Below, in pieces: positions 26,362 through 34,857 of a DNA stretch of 64,000 nt. The DNA lies in contig JAIBEY010000068.1 in the NCBI GenBank assembly GCA_019459525.1, forward strand, positions 1 through 64,000. Reading direction: 5' to 3'. Both the position numbers and the translations under genes were made by a program. Source of the DNA: Prolixibacteraceae bacterium. Its GTDB lineage: Bacteria; Bacteroidota; Bacteroidia; Bacteroidales; Prolixibacteraceae. Each line of letters starts with the position of its first letter. Position 1 is the first letter of the stretch. The notes under the pieces are model-generated. The model was given only the letters and a program-made list of their open reading frames with translations, was not told the origin of the DNA and did no database searches.

Positions 26362-26382
26362 AACTATTCCTTTGATCCTGTT

Positions 26383-26423
26383 AAACTAAAAAGCGGAAAT
26401 TTTCATTTCCGCTTTTTAGTTTT
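26383..26423 (+). terminator. Terminator of the TonB receptor/DUF4249 operon
   Basis: A near-perfect 18-bp stem: AAACTAAAAAGCGGAAAT, loop TTTC, then its complement ending in TTTTTAGTTTT. It is symmetrical, so it could also stop transcription from the minus strand. Confidence 0.9.
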
Positions 26424-26424
26424 G

Positions 26425-26447
26425 TGGGCTGTACTGGATTCGAACCA
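26425..26447 (-). other. tRNA 3'-end fragment (possible attachment-site scar)
   Basis: On the minus strand the sequence TGGTTCGAATCCAGTACAGCCCA (shown here in two parts: TGGTTCGAATCC, AGTACAGCCCA) has a T loop TTCGAAT, most of a T stem and a full acceptor 3' strand ACAGCCC plus discriminator A. No D arm or anticodon arm lies upstream, so it is not a working tRNA. Integrases of genomic islands often leave such 3' fragments at one boundary. It marks the switch from conserved genes to low-GC accessory DNA. Confidence 0.6.
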
Positions 26448-26991
26448 AATGGCCTAAACCGCTAAATATCACCTATCTAAAATTCTCCAACTCAAGCAAC
26501 TCACGGAATTACTCATCAGCAAAAAAATGACACTTAAATCACTGATTATTAATTTAATACAAAAATTCTAAATTACTTCCATTTTTTAGCTTTTTTTATC
26601 ACCTTTTGCAGATAATCTGCCCATCCAAATACAAAAACTCAAACGACTTTTTGTATGAAAGTACAATTATACAAACGACTTTTCAGTTGATGTCACTATT
26701 TCGTTTTGAGCGAATAGAATACCATCTGTTTAAGTCTTCTTGGAATTTTAAAGCTAAAGAAATACGTTTCTAATTCATTCATTAACAATATTATCGCAGA
26801 ATAAAATAGTAATCGCACAACACAATAAAATAGTAAATGCACGACATTTATAATATATTACAATGTCTCTAATAATAGTAAAGTATAATCGAACAAACTA
26901 CCTGGGGATAGGCCTGATTGACAATTGATCAAAAAACATGTTGGCTGGTTCCTGCAATTTTCCGTTCAACATGAGTTAATAGTTGATCTTC
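26448..26991. other. AT-rich gene-free stretch
   Basis: I see no gene. It contains a near-identical 18-base direct repeat (26801-26818 and 26825-26842, one mismatch, ATAAAATAGTAATCGCAC) and an 11-base repeat CAAACGACTTT (26640-26650 and 26672-26682). It probably represents decayed mobile DNA between the tRNA fragment and the IS. Confidence 0.5.
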
Positions 26992-27005
26992 TAATGATTA
27001 CATGA
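26992..27005 (+). repeat. Direct repeat flanking the IS, left copy
   Basis: TAATGATTACATGA, identical to 28313-28326 on the other side of the IS. It is probably the target-site duplication; its length is slightly above the 10-13 bp usual in several IS4 subgroups. Confidence 0.7.
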
Positions 27006-28312
27006 CACTAGTGGGCACTTAAAACCCACTGATTGTTAGTTGTTTATAATTTAGTTCTTTGACATTCTTGTAATCGCATTTTGTAAGTATTTCTCTTACA
27101 GGCGTTTTGTCGAGTAGAGAGATGCTGAGAATCTGTAGTATTTCGTAGATTGAGCGATCAACTTTCAATTTGTTACCGACAATGGCAACCAGACAGTAAG
27201 CAATGATCGCACAATAAATTTGGACCTTGACAGCATTCATGGTTGTTCCCCAAAAGGATTTTATCCGCAAGTGCTGTTTCATCCATTTGAATAACAGCTC
27301 AACCTCCCAACGTTTCTTGTACAACATGGCAATTTCTTCAGCTTTCAGATCCATATTATTGGTTATGAAGATGAAGGTTCGATCCCGATTTTGATCGTAA
27401 TATTTGATCCTGCGCAGCTTTCCCGGATAATCTTTTCTGGAATAGCATGTTTCCAGCCGACCAATTTGATCATAAAGGACTCCTGTTGTTTTGTCAACTG
27501 CACTGGAATACATTCGTTTAAATCGCATGTTGTCTTTAGCTCTTGTGACAAAAAACGATCCTTTTAAGTGCAATCTGTACAGTCGTTTGAAATCGATGTA
27601 TCCTTTGTCAACAATGTAAAAACTCCCTGTTTCATAAGGGATAAGATCCAAAATATTGACATCGTGAACACTGGCAGTTGTGATGTGCAAAAAGCTTGGA
27701 ATGGAGGTCTTCACATCGTAAAGGGTATGAAGTTTAATTCCTCCTTTATGCTTTCTGAATTCAGCCCACCAGAAGACACTTAAACACAGGTCTATCGTTG
27801 TGGAATCCAAAGCATAAATATTGCCATCAACACCGATCTCGAAATCGTCTTTATAACAGCTTCTTCTGGCTTCTTCGATCAAGACGTAGGCAAACTCTTC
27901 AAAGATCTTATAACTACGTTTTTCGTTTGCCTTGCCCAGGTTTCTGCGGGTGACGGTCGAACCCAGACCCAGATGATAATACTTGGATCCGTGAGCTTCA
28001 AGGCTCAACATTAAATCACGCATACTGTCTCTGGAAGTGAGTTGTCCGAAAACCATGCAGAGCATTTGGTTCCAGCATGTGAAATGTCTGACATACTTGT
28101 TACCCTGATGGTTTTCAACTATTCGATCAAAAATCCTGCGAGGTAAAAAATCTGTAAGTTGTGCGAAGATGTATTTGCCTTGATTCATGAGATTGGTGCT
28201 TTTGTTAAAGCTAAAAACCAATCATCAATTCAAATCGTCACGCTACAAAAAAACGCTACAATTGCGATGAATAAAGAATTTCAAAGAACATTATTTAATT
28301 TTTAGTACCCAT
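27006..28312 (-). mobile_element. Complete IS4-family insertion sequence (DUF4372 type)
   Basis: About 1.31 kb with one transposase gene. Ends: left GTGGGCACTTAAAA (from 27011) and right, read inward, ATGGGTACTAAAAA, matching at 11 of 14 positions. A 14-bp direct repeat flanks it. The left end has five extra bases (CACTA) before the matching part, so the precise end is uncertain by that much. The transposase is intact, so the element may be active. Confidence 0.8.
27019..28188 (-). CDS. IS4-family transposase (DUF4372 + DDE domain)
   Basis: From the ATG at 28186-28188 the protein has 389 residues and begins MNQGKYIFAQLTDFLPRR, the usual start of this family; an in-frame TTG upstream would add 11. 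The DUF4372 N-terminal domain (about 1-75) is followed by a DDE RNase H-like domain with YALDSTTIDL (first Asp), FYIVDKGYIDF (second Asp) and the Y-K-K-R-W-E-V-E-L motif with the catalytic Glu. The frame is uninterrupted. Its C-terminus resembles the partial transposase at the start of the window, showing two related elements in this genome. Confidence 0.93.
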   Translation of the reverse strand: MNQGKYIFAQLTDFLPRRIFDRIVENHQGNKYVRHFTCWNQMLCMVFGQLTSRDSMRDLMLSLEAHGSKYYHLGLGSTVTRRNLGKANEKRSYKIFEEFAYVLIEEARRSCYKDDFEIGVDGNIYALDSTTIDLCLSVFWWAEFRKHKGGIKLHTLYDVKTSIPSFLHITTASVHDVNILDLIPYETGSFYIVDKGYIDFKRLYRLHLKGSFFVTRAKDNMRFKRMYSSAVDKTTGVLYDQIGRLETCYSRKDYPGKLRRIKYYDQNRDRTFIFITNNMDLKAEEIAMLYKKRWEVELLFKWMKQHLRIKSFWGTTMNAVKVQIYCAIIAYCLVAIVGNKLKVDRSIYEILQILSISLLDKTPVREILTKCDYKNVKELNYKQLTISGF

Positions 28313-28326
28313 TAATGATTACATGA
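28313..28326 (+). repeat. Direct repeat flanking the IS, right copy
   Basis: TAATGATTACATGA, identical to 26992-27005. It ends 29 bases before the stop of the AbiEii-like gene, so the IS inserted just downstream of the toxin-antitoxin pair without breaking it. Confidence 0.7.
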
Positions 28327-28355
28327 TTTGATTTTAGGTTGAGCGGCATTCGCTG

Positions 28356-29363
28356 TTATTCAATGATTTGCCAGGCCAACTGGTTTATTTTTGAGATATA
28401 GTTTTTTATGGCCTCAAGCATCTCCTCAAAACTTGGAGAATCAGCATAAATCATTTGTTCCTGCATGATTGAATAATCTCTTTTCCAGACATCCTGCAAA
28501 TTGGTCGGGGGAATTGGATTAATTGTTCCTGGATTATGCAGCCTATAGTCAACACCTCCAAGTTTTGTGAAAGATAGACGATGTTTGACAATCTCAACAT
28601 AAAGTTCCTGGTTGGACAGAACCTTGTCTGCAAATGGAGATGTCGCTAATTTGTAGATATCAAAAAGATGACGGCTCATTCGGTCAACCCTGACCTTTTT
28701 TTCCGGACGCTGAAACTCTTCGTGTAAGAGGAATATTTTTTCCAAAAGGGTTCGCTCGGGATCAACAGTCGGAACATGAATTGGTTGCCCGGCAAATGAG
28801 GTATCGGGATAACTTTCATCCAAAAATGAATTGAAAGTACGAATTGAAAACGGCTCAATCAGTGACCGGCATCCCAATTCTATCTGAACTCTTGGTCTTA
28901 AGTAGCCAGGCGATTCGATTACATTGGGGTAATTAACAAGTATGATTATCGGATCCTGATCACTCGTCGTTATTTCTTCCAATTCAAGTTTAACCTCCAC
29001 TCCTTTTTCCTTAAACCGGAAACTTAGTTCCGGATAAAGCTGTTCTGTAATGTAAGTATTTGCTTTCTTCCGAAGATTTGTCCGCTGCTTTTTTCCCAGG
29101 TCACCTTCAAAACCATAGAATCTGCGATCAACGGCCAAATCAATATCTTCTGAGAACCGTTCAATCAGGCCCCAGGCTTTGCTCAGTGATGTACCGCCTT
29201 TAAACACCATGTGTTTTCCGATTTCCATTTCAAAAAGAATAGCAAGGGTTTGTATTACCCACCAGTCCTTTTCGACAGCATAAGCAGGCAGGTTTGTTCT
29301 TTCACCGGCATCCCGGAGAATTTCGGCTTTAGCCTCATCGGGTATATTGTAGAATTTATGCAT
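28356..29363 (-). CDS. AbiEii/AbiGii-type nucleotidyltransferase toxin
   Basis: The 335-residue protein has the polymerase-beta-like nucleotidyltransferase core: KGGTSLSK (residues 55-62) followed by SEDIDLAV (71-78), giving the paired catalytic aspartates D73 and D75. This is the AbiEii family, the toxin of type IV abortive-infection systems, thought to add nucleotides to tRNA or other targets and arrest growth on phage attack. It overlaps the upstream DUF6088 gene by 8 bp, a coupled toxin-antitoxin arrangement. All core motifs are intact. Confidence 0.88.
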   Translation of the reverse strand: MHKFYNIPDEAKAEILRDAGERTNLPAYAVEKDWWVIQTLAILFEMEIGKHMVFKGGTSLSKAWGLIERFSEDIDLAVDRRFYGFEGDLGKKQRTNLRKKANTYITEQLYPELSFRFKEKGVEVKLELEEITTSDQDPIIILVNYPNVIESPGYLRPRVQIELGCRSLIEPFSIRTFNSFLDESYPDTSFAGQPIHVPTVDPERTLLEKIFLLHEEFQRPEKKVRVDRMSRHLFDIYKLATSPFADKVLSNQELYVEIVKHRLSFTKLGGVDYRLHNPGTINPIPPTNLQDVWKRDYSIMQEQMIYADSPSFEEMLEAIKNYISKINQLAWQIIE

Positions 29364-29955
29364 TGATTGCTTCTTTCATAATTTGTTTGATCCATTCCGG
29401 TGCCAGCTTAATGTCATGTTTTAAGAGCTGCTGGTCCTCCTCTTTTAATAGTTTAATGATTTGCTTTAATTCCGTTTGGCTTGCCTTATCCTTACCAATT
29501 TCTCGCAATGCCTGAATCACCAAAGAACTAATTTTACCTTTAGCCATCAGGTTTTTAGGTGTAGTCCTTTTCAGTTTTATGGTTCTTTTGCCGACTTTTA
29601 TAGTACGTGCTGCCCCGTCTGTTAAAAAGACCAGCTTTAATGGAATCTGTGTGCTTAAACCCAATGCATGTAATGCATATACACCTGTTGGAACAATTCT
29701 TATTTTATCTCTTTTAGCAATACCTTCAGCAACTTCCTCTGCGGTGGGCATAACTTCTCCTATATATGAACTTTCTTTTGGTCGTACATATATTCCATGA
29801 GCGACTCTTCTTATGCTTCCTTTGTTTTCTAATCGCTGTAAAGCTTTGCGTATAGCTTCTGATGAACCAGTATATTCAAAATCTTCAGGAAAAAATAAAG
29901 TTCCTCTTGGTTTAGCTAATACTAATCTTTCTATTTGTTCTTCAATGCTTTGCAT
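29356..29955 (-). CDS. DUF6088 (AbiEi-like) antitoxin/transcriptional regulator
   Basis: The 199-residue protein has an N-terminal winged-helix region (about 1-60, with SSEAIRKALQRLENKGSIRR and VAHGIYVRP, the usual wing of AbiEi-type proteins). Its C-terminal half resembles the AbiEi antitoxin domain, with GVYALHALGLSTQ and VFLTDGAARTI. It should repress its own promoter and counter the nucleotidyltransferase encoded by the overlapping downstream gene. An inverted repeat overlapping a -7 box lies just upstream of its start, matching this role. Confidence 0.85.
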   Translation of the reverse strand: MQSIEEQIERLVLAKPRGTLFFPEDFEYTGSSEAIRKALQRLENKGSIRRVAHGIYVRPKESSYIGEVMPTAEEVAEGIAKRDKIRIVPTGVYALHALGLSTQIPLKLVFLTDGAARTIKVGKRTIKLKRTTPKNLMAKGKISSLVIQALREIGKDKASQTELKQIIKLLKEEDQQLLKHDIKLAPEWIKQIMKEAINA

Positions 29956-29976
29956 CTTTGTACTACAAATTGTTTT

Positions 29977-30003
29977 GTCACAAATTTAGTAAATATTTGT
30001 GAC
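29977..30003 (-). promoter_or_regulatory. Promoter/operator of the AbiE-like pair
   Basis: A perfect inverted repeat, GTCACAAAT (29977-29985 and complement at 29995-30003), 9-base spacer. On the minus strand a TAAATTTG box (29981-29988), an exact TAnnTTTG match, overlaps the proximal arm. A repressor bound here would cover the -7 element. AbiEi proteins are known to bind inverted repeats in their promoters; that the DUF6088 protein binds here is inference. Confidence 0.65.
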
Positions 30004-30528
30004 AGTTGAATTGCTTCTTTTCGTCCTTTTTCTCCTTCTGCTACTGTTATAAATCAGACTCAATCAAGGTGTAATTGATTACCTCCTGAATAATTAGCAG
30101 GTTTAACTCATCGACTTTGTAAGATTTTCAGTTTTAAAAGATATTGGTCGCTTAATTTTTATTGTTTCTTGAACGAACTATTGTATATAATAATAAAGAT
30201 GAATGCTATTGAAATATAGACGATGAAAATGTTAGATAATGTTAATACAGATTTGCCTTATCTTATTGCTTTTGTTTATACACGACATTTATCAATTTTG
30301 ATTCTCTAGGTGGAACTTTTTAACTACGCATATTTTATGAAATGTGCGCTTCGTGAAGCAAAAAAGCTTTTACGAGAGGCGAGATGTCCGTCAAGTGTTA
30401 TTCTGAATTCGAAAACAGAATAACTTTATGAGTTCACAACCTGAAAGAAAATAATGGACTACCCCGCGGCTCTGTGGGGGTAGTGTTATTGAATTAGTTT
30501 AGTTGTTCCCTTAAGACAATGTTTTTAA
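30004..30528. other. Gene-free AT-rich stretch with one hairpin
   Basis: No convincing gene. ACTACCCC (30458-30465) pairs with GGGGTAGT (30477-30484) but no U run follows on either strand. A 12-base word CACGACATTTAT (30281-30292) also occurs at 26840-26851 on the other side of the IS and toxin pair, possibly by chance. Confidence 0.4.
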
Positions 30529-30730
30529 TCAAAAATCTTTATAGTGGGAACCCTTTTGATATTCCTGCAATAGTGCGTTCATGATTTCATCTGCTACCAG
30601 CACCTCCTTTTCGGTCAACCTTGAAAAGTCATGATGGAAAAGGTACCTTTGTTCACTTCCTTAAAAAAGTCCTTCCCGCTTAGTTTTTCAAACAGGTATT
30701 CCTGCTTTTTCAATCCATTAAGTTGCTATT
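30529..30730 (-). pseudogene. Frameshifted remnant of an unrecognised gene
   Basis: Two overlapping minus-strand frames read as one broken protein. The first gives LKKQEYLFEKLSGKDFFKEV. After a frame change near 30645 a second frame gives RYLFHHDFSRLTEKEV and EIMNALLQEYQKGSHYKDF before a TGA at 30529-30531. Codon use and amphipathic helices look like real coding sequence. I do not recognise the family. There is no start codon for the first frame, so the 5' part is also gone. Confidence 0.5.
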
Positions 30731-30756
30731 TCAATAAAAGCATTATTTGAAACGAT

Positions 30757-30849
30757 ATGAAACGAGCCATGAGAAATAACCACACACAGGAGTATGACTA
30801 TGATGGCGAGTTCCATCTGGCAATTAAGAAACAAATTATAAACAGATGA
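30757..30849 (+). CDS. Possible 30-residue peptide within the inverted-repeat element
   Basis: ATG at 30757 opens MKRAMRNNHTQEYDYDGEF and closes at TGA 30847-30849, with no clear ribosome-binding site. It lies almost wholly inside the inverted repeats at 30759-30884. It may be a remnant of a larger gene; no family is recognised. Confidence 0.25.
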   Translation: MKRAMRNNHTQEYDYDGEFHLAIKKQIINR

Positions 30850-30884
30850 AATAAGCACATTATAAAAAGAGTATGGCTCGTTTC
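30759..30884. repeat. Small inverted-repeat (MITE-like) element
   Basis: GAAACGAGCCAT (30759-30770) and its exact complement (30873-30884) enclose 102 bp. No direct target repeats are obvious. It may be a non-autonomous transposable element or the arms of a decayed IS. Confidence 0.5.
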
Positions 30885-31124
30885 TGAATCATCAGCATTC
30901 TGGGTTTAATCTTTTGCAACTGGCTGTTATATAGGGGTTGGCATTTTTATACCTCTACGCGCGCAGAGTTGGCCGAGATTCTACAAGTTTTTTAGAACGA
31001 CAGCGAAAACTACATTTTGAATTTTTTCTTTTGTTCCCCAGCACTCATAAAATTTAATACAACCTTGTAATCCTCCAATAAATGGTGCGATGCTTGCCCA
31101 GTTGGGCCCACGCATTGAAATAGA

Positions 31125-31166
31125 AGAGGCTGTCAAAAAATAAAATTTGACAGCCTCTGTTTTAGT
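31125..31166 (-). terminator. Hairpin terminator at the end of the glycan locus
   Basis: AGAGGCTGTCAA (31125-31136) pairs with TTGACAGCCTCT (31147-31158). On the minus strand it follows the last gene of the glycan locus by 123 bases. U-runs are short on both sides, so it may work in both directions. Confidence 0.65.
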
Positions 31167-31281
31167 TGTCTCATAAAGATTTAGTATCTAGATATCACTA
31201 TGACAACAAGATAAGATATGCGATTTAATAGTATTGACGACTGAGAATCAATACCCTGAACCCTGATGTTAAATTATTAAG

Positions 31282-33165
31282 CTATTGATCCTCGGGATTA
31301 AGGGCCAACAACATCAGGTAGCCGTCGCAGAGATAGCCTTCGTAGCCCCAGCATTCACCGTTCCATGTTTTCCAGTCTTTGGTCATGTCGCCTGTTGGTG
31401 CTGGTCCCTGAAAATCACCGGCAGTAATACCTGCAAGCAGTCCATCCGTTGCTATCCGGAGTTGCTCGGTAAGCCCCGCTTTGCGAAGAGCTTTCAGCGT
31501 AAAATATGTCCAGTTTAGTGATGCTCCACCGTTCTCGTATTGCTGAAAAGCATCGCTACCATCTTCTTTGATTCCGCCTCCCCATCGTGGATTCGGGTTT
31601 GTATAATCTGCTTTCGGTATTGGTATCAGGTTTCCCGGGATTCCCAGTTTAAAATTGGTGAAGCCCACTTCCTGCATCTTGTTCCACATCGTGGTCATAA
31701 TACTTTTTACCTGATCGTCGGGAACCAATCCAAAATAGATGGCGACACTATTGGTGGCTACAAAATAGTAATCGTGCAGGTTTCCGTCTTTACTTCGCCA
31801 TCCGGCCAGAACGCCGGTTTCCGGGTTAAAGAATGTTTTAAAATATTGGTTCTTCAGTTTTTCTGCAAGCTGTTTGTAATGTGTTGCATCCTCTTTCAAA
31901 TCGAGCGATTCAGCAGTTGCGCTGATCAGGTTTAAAGCCTCGTAGGTGAGCGCGTTGCTGAAGGCATCTTCGTGTCCGTAGCCAACCGTATCCCACCAGT
32001 TGGCCGGGCGATCTTTGGCGCTCCACGATCCCGAGTTTCCGCTCAATTCATATTCTACCAGTCCGTTTTTGTCATTGTCATGTTTCATTTCTACTTCCAT
32101 CCATTCTTTGATTTTTGGGAAGTTCTGGCGGGCCCATTCCAGGTCTTTTGATCCTCTGATGTAATTGCAGGCAGCAATAACCAGCGAAGGATAAGTGTCG
32201 AGCGAGTTGTAGGGTGAATTCCAGGCAATGGCGTCACTGCCTTCGTACCCGGTAGTGTAGCCAACCATTCCGTAGGCTTTCATACCATCGATATACCGTT
32301 CAACCGACATCCGGAGCAAATCGAGAGCCGTAAGAGAACCTGCCAGAGGGGGTGTGTGCAACGCCAGTATTGATGGCATAAACAGGGTAAGCGCACATGG
32401 ATCGCTGGCCGAATTGTTGGCAATAACAGCCAGTCTCGGATTGACTTGGAACAGGTTGAGGTAGTTAAGGCGGTATCCGTCATATTTTTCCTGCTCTACG
32501 CCCGGGAAATCCGGATAAATGGAAGCCACCGTAAAAGTATAGGTTACTTCGGATTGCTGACTGGTTGCCGCCGGAAGTTTCACCGAAACGAATTTGTTGC
32601 CCTTCTTCCGGCTGGCATCGAAATGTACACATGCCTTGGATTGGTTGGCCGTAACCTGAAATGTTCCCATATCAGGCAGATGCAGAACGGCCGGTAGTTC
32701 TGTCTTTTTCCGGTCAGGCATTAATCCAAGCAGGGTGGTGTGATTTTTACGTTGGTCGAAACGGAAATCAATTTCGCTTGTGTTGTTTTCAGGATTGAAC
32801 ACCGAGCTTACCGTGAATTGCTTCTCCCCGAATTTAAATGTCCATTCGGCAGCTCCCGAAGTTCCTTTTTTGAAAATCCGGACTTCAGTATCTGAAACTT
32901 TTCTCAGTTCATATTTATTTACTCCGGACGGTTTTTCCCATTTCACCGGATTGTACTCCAGTTGAGCTTTTCCAAGTCCGTCAACCGAAAAATAACGTAC
33001 AAAAGGAACCGTATCAGTGAGTTTTATTTTATAATAGGAAGAAGCATATCCGAATGTTTTTACTTTTTGCGTACACGACTGTACAGTAAGTAAAACAACC
33101 GCGAAAATGACTATGATGACAGCCATCCGGGCTATTATTTGTTTTGATTTTAAGTGATACCTCAT
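31282..33165 (-). CDS. Lipoprotein with (alpha/alpha)6-barrel glycosidase domain
   Basis: The 627-residue protein has a long signal with helix (about 12-28) and lipobox TVQSC. A beta-rich N-terminal domain (about 35-230) is followed by an (alpha/alpha)6 barrel (about 250-620) with GYTTGYEGSDAIAWNSPYN, GLVEYELSGNSGSW, NGGASLNWTYF and CWGYEGYLCDG motifs, resembling the GH63/GH37/GH78-like six-hairpin glycosidases. The exact GH family cannot be set by eye. Acidic residues in YEGSDAI and NGECWGYEG are candidates for catalysis. As the last gene of the locus and a lipoprotein, it probably acts at the cell surface or outer-membrane periplasmic face. Confidence 0.7.
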   Translation of the reverse strand: MRYHLKSKQIIARMAVIIVIFAVVLLTVQSCTQKVKTFGYASSYYKIKLTDTVPFVRYFSVDGLGKAQLEYNPVKWEKPSGVNKYELRKVSDTEVRIFKKGTSGAAEWTFKFGEKQFTVSSVFNPENNTSEIDFRFDQRKNHTTLLGLMPDRKKTELPAVLHLPDMGTFQVTANQSKACVHFDASRKKGNKFVSVKLPAATSQQSEVTYTFTVASIYPDFPGVEQEKYDGYRLNYLNLFQVNPRLAVIANNSASDPCALTLFMPSILALHTPPLAGSLTALDLLRMSVERYIDGMKAYGMVGYTTGYEGSDAIAWNSPYNSLDTYPSLVIAACNYIRGSKDLEWARQNFPKIKEWMEVEMKHDNDKNGLVEYELSGNSGSWSAKDRPANWWDTVGYGHEDAFSNALTYEALNLISATAESLDLKEDATHYKQLAEKLKNQYFKTFFNPETGVLAGWRSKDGNLHDYYFVATNSVAIYFGLVPDDQVKSIMTTMWNKMQEVGFTNFKLGIPGNLIPIPKADYTNPNPRWGGGIKEDGSDAFQQYENGGASLNWTYFTLKALRKAGLTEQLRIATDGLLAGITAGDFQGPAPTGDMTKDWKTWNGECWGYEGYLCDGYLMLLALNPEDQ

Positions 33166-33256
33166 AATTTTTGTTTTTTATTGTGTCATTCCGGGTCACG
33201 TATCGGCGCGAAAATCAGACTAGATGATCTAAAATGTTTCATGATTTATTCTTCGG

Positions 33257-34840
33257 CTATTTATTCATTCTTCGGATTCCTTTTGCCTCATCAACGGGCA
33301 TCCTTAGTCCTTCTAATTTTTCTCCGGATACCTTATTCAGCAGTACCACCGGCATATCTTTGGCTGTTGGAATTTCTACAGATTCCAGTTTGATTCCTTT
33401 CACATCGTCGAAAACCATGGCCGGGCGGAAGTCGTCGGTTTTATAACTGATTTTTACATTCTTCATCCGGATTCCTTCTGCATGTCGTACATAAAATCCC
33501 CAGGCGGGCAATTCACCAAACATCGAAAATTCGGGATAATCGGGCTCACATTCAGGAACGGAAGTTACTTGGTCAGGCGGAATGCAGGCAATCTCTTTGC
33601 TGGCACCTCCGGCATAAGTGATTTCAACATTTTCGAGGGTGACATCCTGAATGATATGTCCGGGAATTCCGACAATCGACGATGGCAACAGGTTAAACGG
33701 TAACCAGGGGTGTCCGAAGAACGGATAGCCGGAACGACGGGCAGGCATTTTTTCTTTGTCGGGACTATTTACATCCGGAGGACCTTCGAGTGGGTAACCC
33801 TGATCAGGTTTGTGAAGCGGAATTTCGGCTTTCACATCGGCAATGTAAATACCTTTTACCGAACCGGCCTCTGCTTTTTTGTTGCGGTGTCCGAGACGAA
33901 TAAAAATAGCATTTCCGGTGTTGGTAGCTTTAATGTGCTGAATATCGATGTTCTCAATATGTCCGCCATCAACCGATTCGATGGCAATCGCCGAGCGGAA
34001 CGTGTCAAAAATGGTGAGGTTTTCGACTTTGATATTTTTGAATCCGCCATACGATGCGGTTCCCATTTTGAATGCACTGGCACTCGAGCGGATGGTACAA
34101 TTGGCCACATAAACATTGTCGCAGAAGTTGCCTGCTTTTTCCGATTTCAGGCAAATGCCATCGTCGGCAGCATTCACGAAACAGTTGATCACTTTTACAT
34201 TTTTACAATCAGAAATATCGATCCCGTCGTTGTTCCAGTACGAAGTACTTTGAACTTTGATTCCGTCGATAGTCAGGTTGGTGCAATTGATATAATCCTG
34301 CACCCAGCTGGCCGCGTTTTTCATGGTAACTCCTGAAATGTTTACCTGATCGCAACCTTTGAATACGACCAGCATCGGGCGTACTCCTTCAGATGGACGT
34401 ACACTCCAGCCTCCATTGTCGATGAGGGTTCCGGCGCGCAGCATACGGAAAACATCAAGCATCAACTCTCCGGCCTGTCCATCGATTACCCCTTCGCCGC
34501 TGATTGAAATGTTCTTTTGGTCTTTAGCAACCAGGAAGGCCATGGCAATAGGGTTGTCGTAATCGGTACGGGTGACACTTCCCAACAAACATGCACCTAA
34601 ATCGAGGTGAAGGTTTACGCCGGATTTTAAGGTTAAAACTCCGGAAGCAAAGTTCCCGGGCGGAATAATCACTTTTCCGCCACCATTGGCCGAAGCTTCG
34701 TCAATAGCTTTTTGGATGAACGGGCCGTTGTTGGTTCTCCCGTCAGCTTTGGCTCCATAGCTGGTAATTGGGTAATCTTTGGCTTGTGTATAACTGCAAA
34801 AGGTGAAAGCAGCAAACGCGACTAATAAAAATTTTTTCAT
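33257..34840 (-). CDS. GH28-family polygalacturonase-like protein
   Basis: The 527-residue protein has a signal peptide (cleavage near SYTQA-KDY) and a right-handed beta-helix. It begins the mature region with the GH28/pectate-lyase opening YPITSYGAKADG. The catalytic aspartates are recognisable in NNDGIDISDC and AADDGICLKS. The usual third motif GHG is not present; the matching stretch reads AFKMGTASYGGFKNI, and the RIK motif reads FRSAIAIESVDGG. This variant is common among Bacteroidota GH28 proteins and may mean exo-action or an unusual substrate such as rhamnogalacturonan. It is periplasmic or secreted. Confidence 0.85.
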   Translation of the reverse strand: MKKFLLVAFAAFTFCSYTQAKDYPITSYGAKADGRTNNGPFIQKAIDEASANGGGKVIIPPGNFASGVLTLKSGVNLHLDLGACLLGSVTRTDYDNPIAMAFLVAKDQKNISISGEGVIDGQAGELMLDVFRMLRAGTLIDNGGWSVRPSEGVRPMLVVFKGCDQVNISGVTMKNAASWVQDYINCTNLTIDGIKVQSTSYWNNDGIDISDCKNVKVINCFVNAADDGICLKSEKAGNFCDNVYVANCTIRSSASAFKMGTASYGGFKNIKVENLTIFDTFRSAIAIESVDGGHIENIDIQHIKATNTGNAIFIRLGHRNKKAEAGSVKGIYIADVKAEIPLHKPDQGYPLEGPPDVNSPDKEKMPARRSGYPFFGHPWLPFNLLPSSIVGIPGHIIQDVTLENVEITYAGGASKEIACIPPDQVTSVPECEPDYPEFSMFGELPAWGFYVRHAEGIRMKNVKISYKTDDFRPAMVFDDVKGIKLESVEIPTAKDMPVVLLNKVSGEKLEGLRMPVDEAKGIRRMNK

Positions 34841-34857
34841 GTTTAACTGAATTGTTT

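Noticed and set aside
26425-26500. Complete tRNA gene
   Set aside because: Only the T arm and 3' acceptor strand are present; no D or anticodon arm can be folded upstream.
30458-30484. Rho-independent terminator
   Set aside because: A stable stem exists but no U run follows on either strand and no gene ends nearby.
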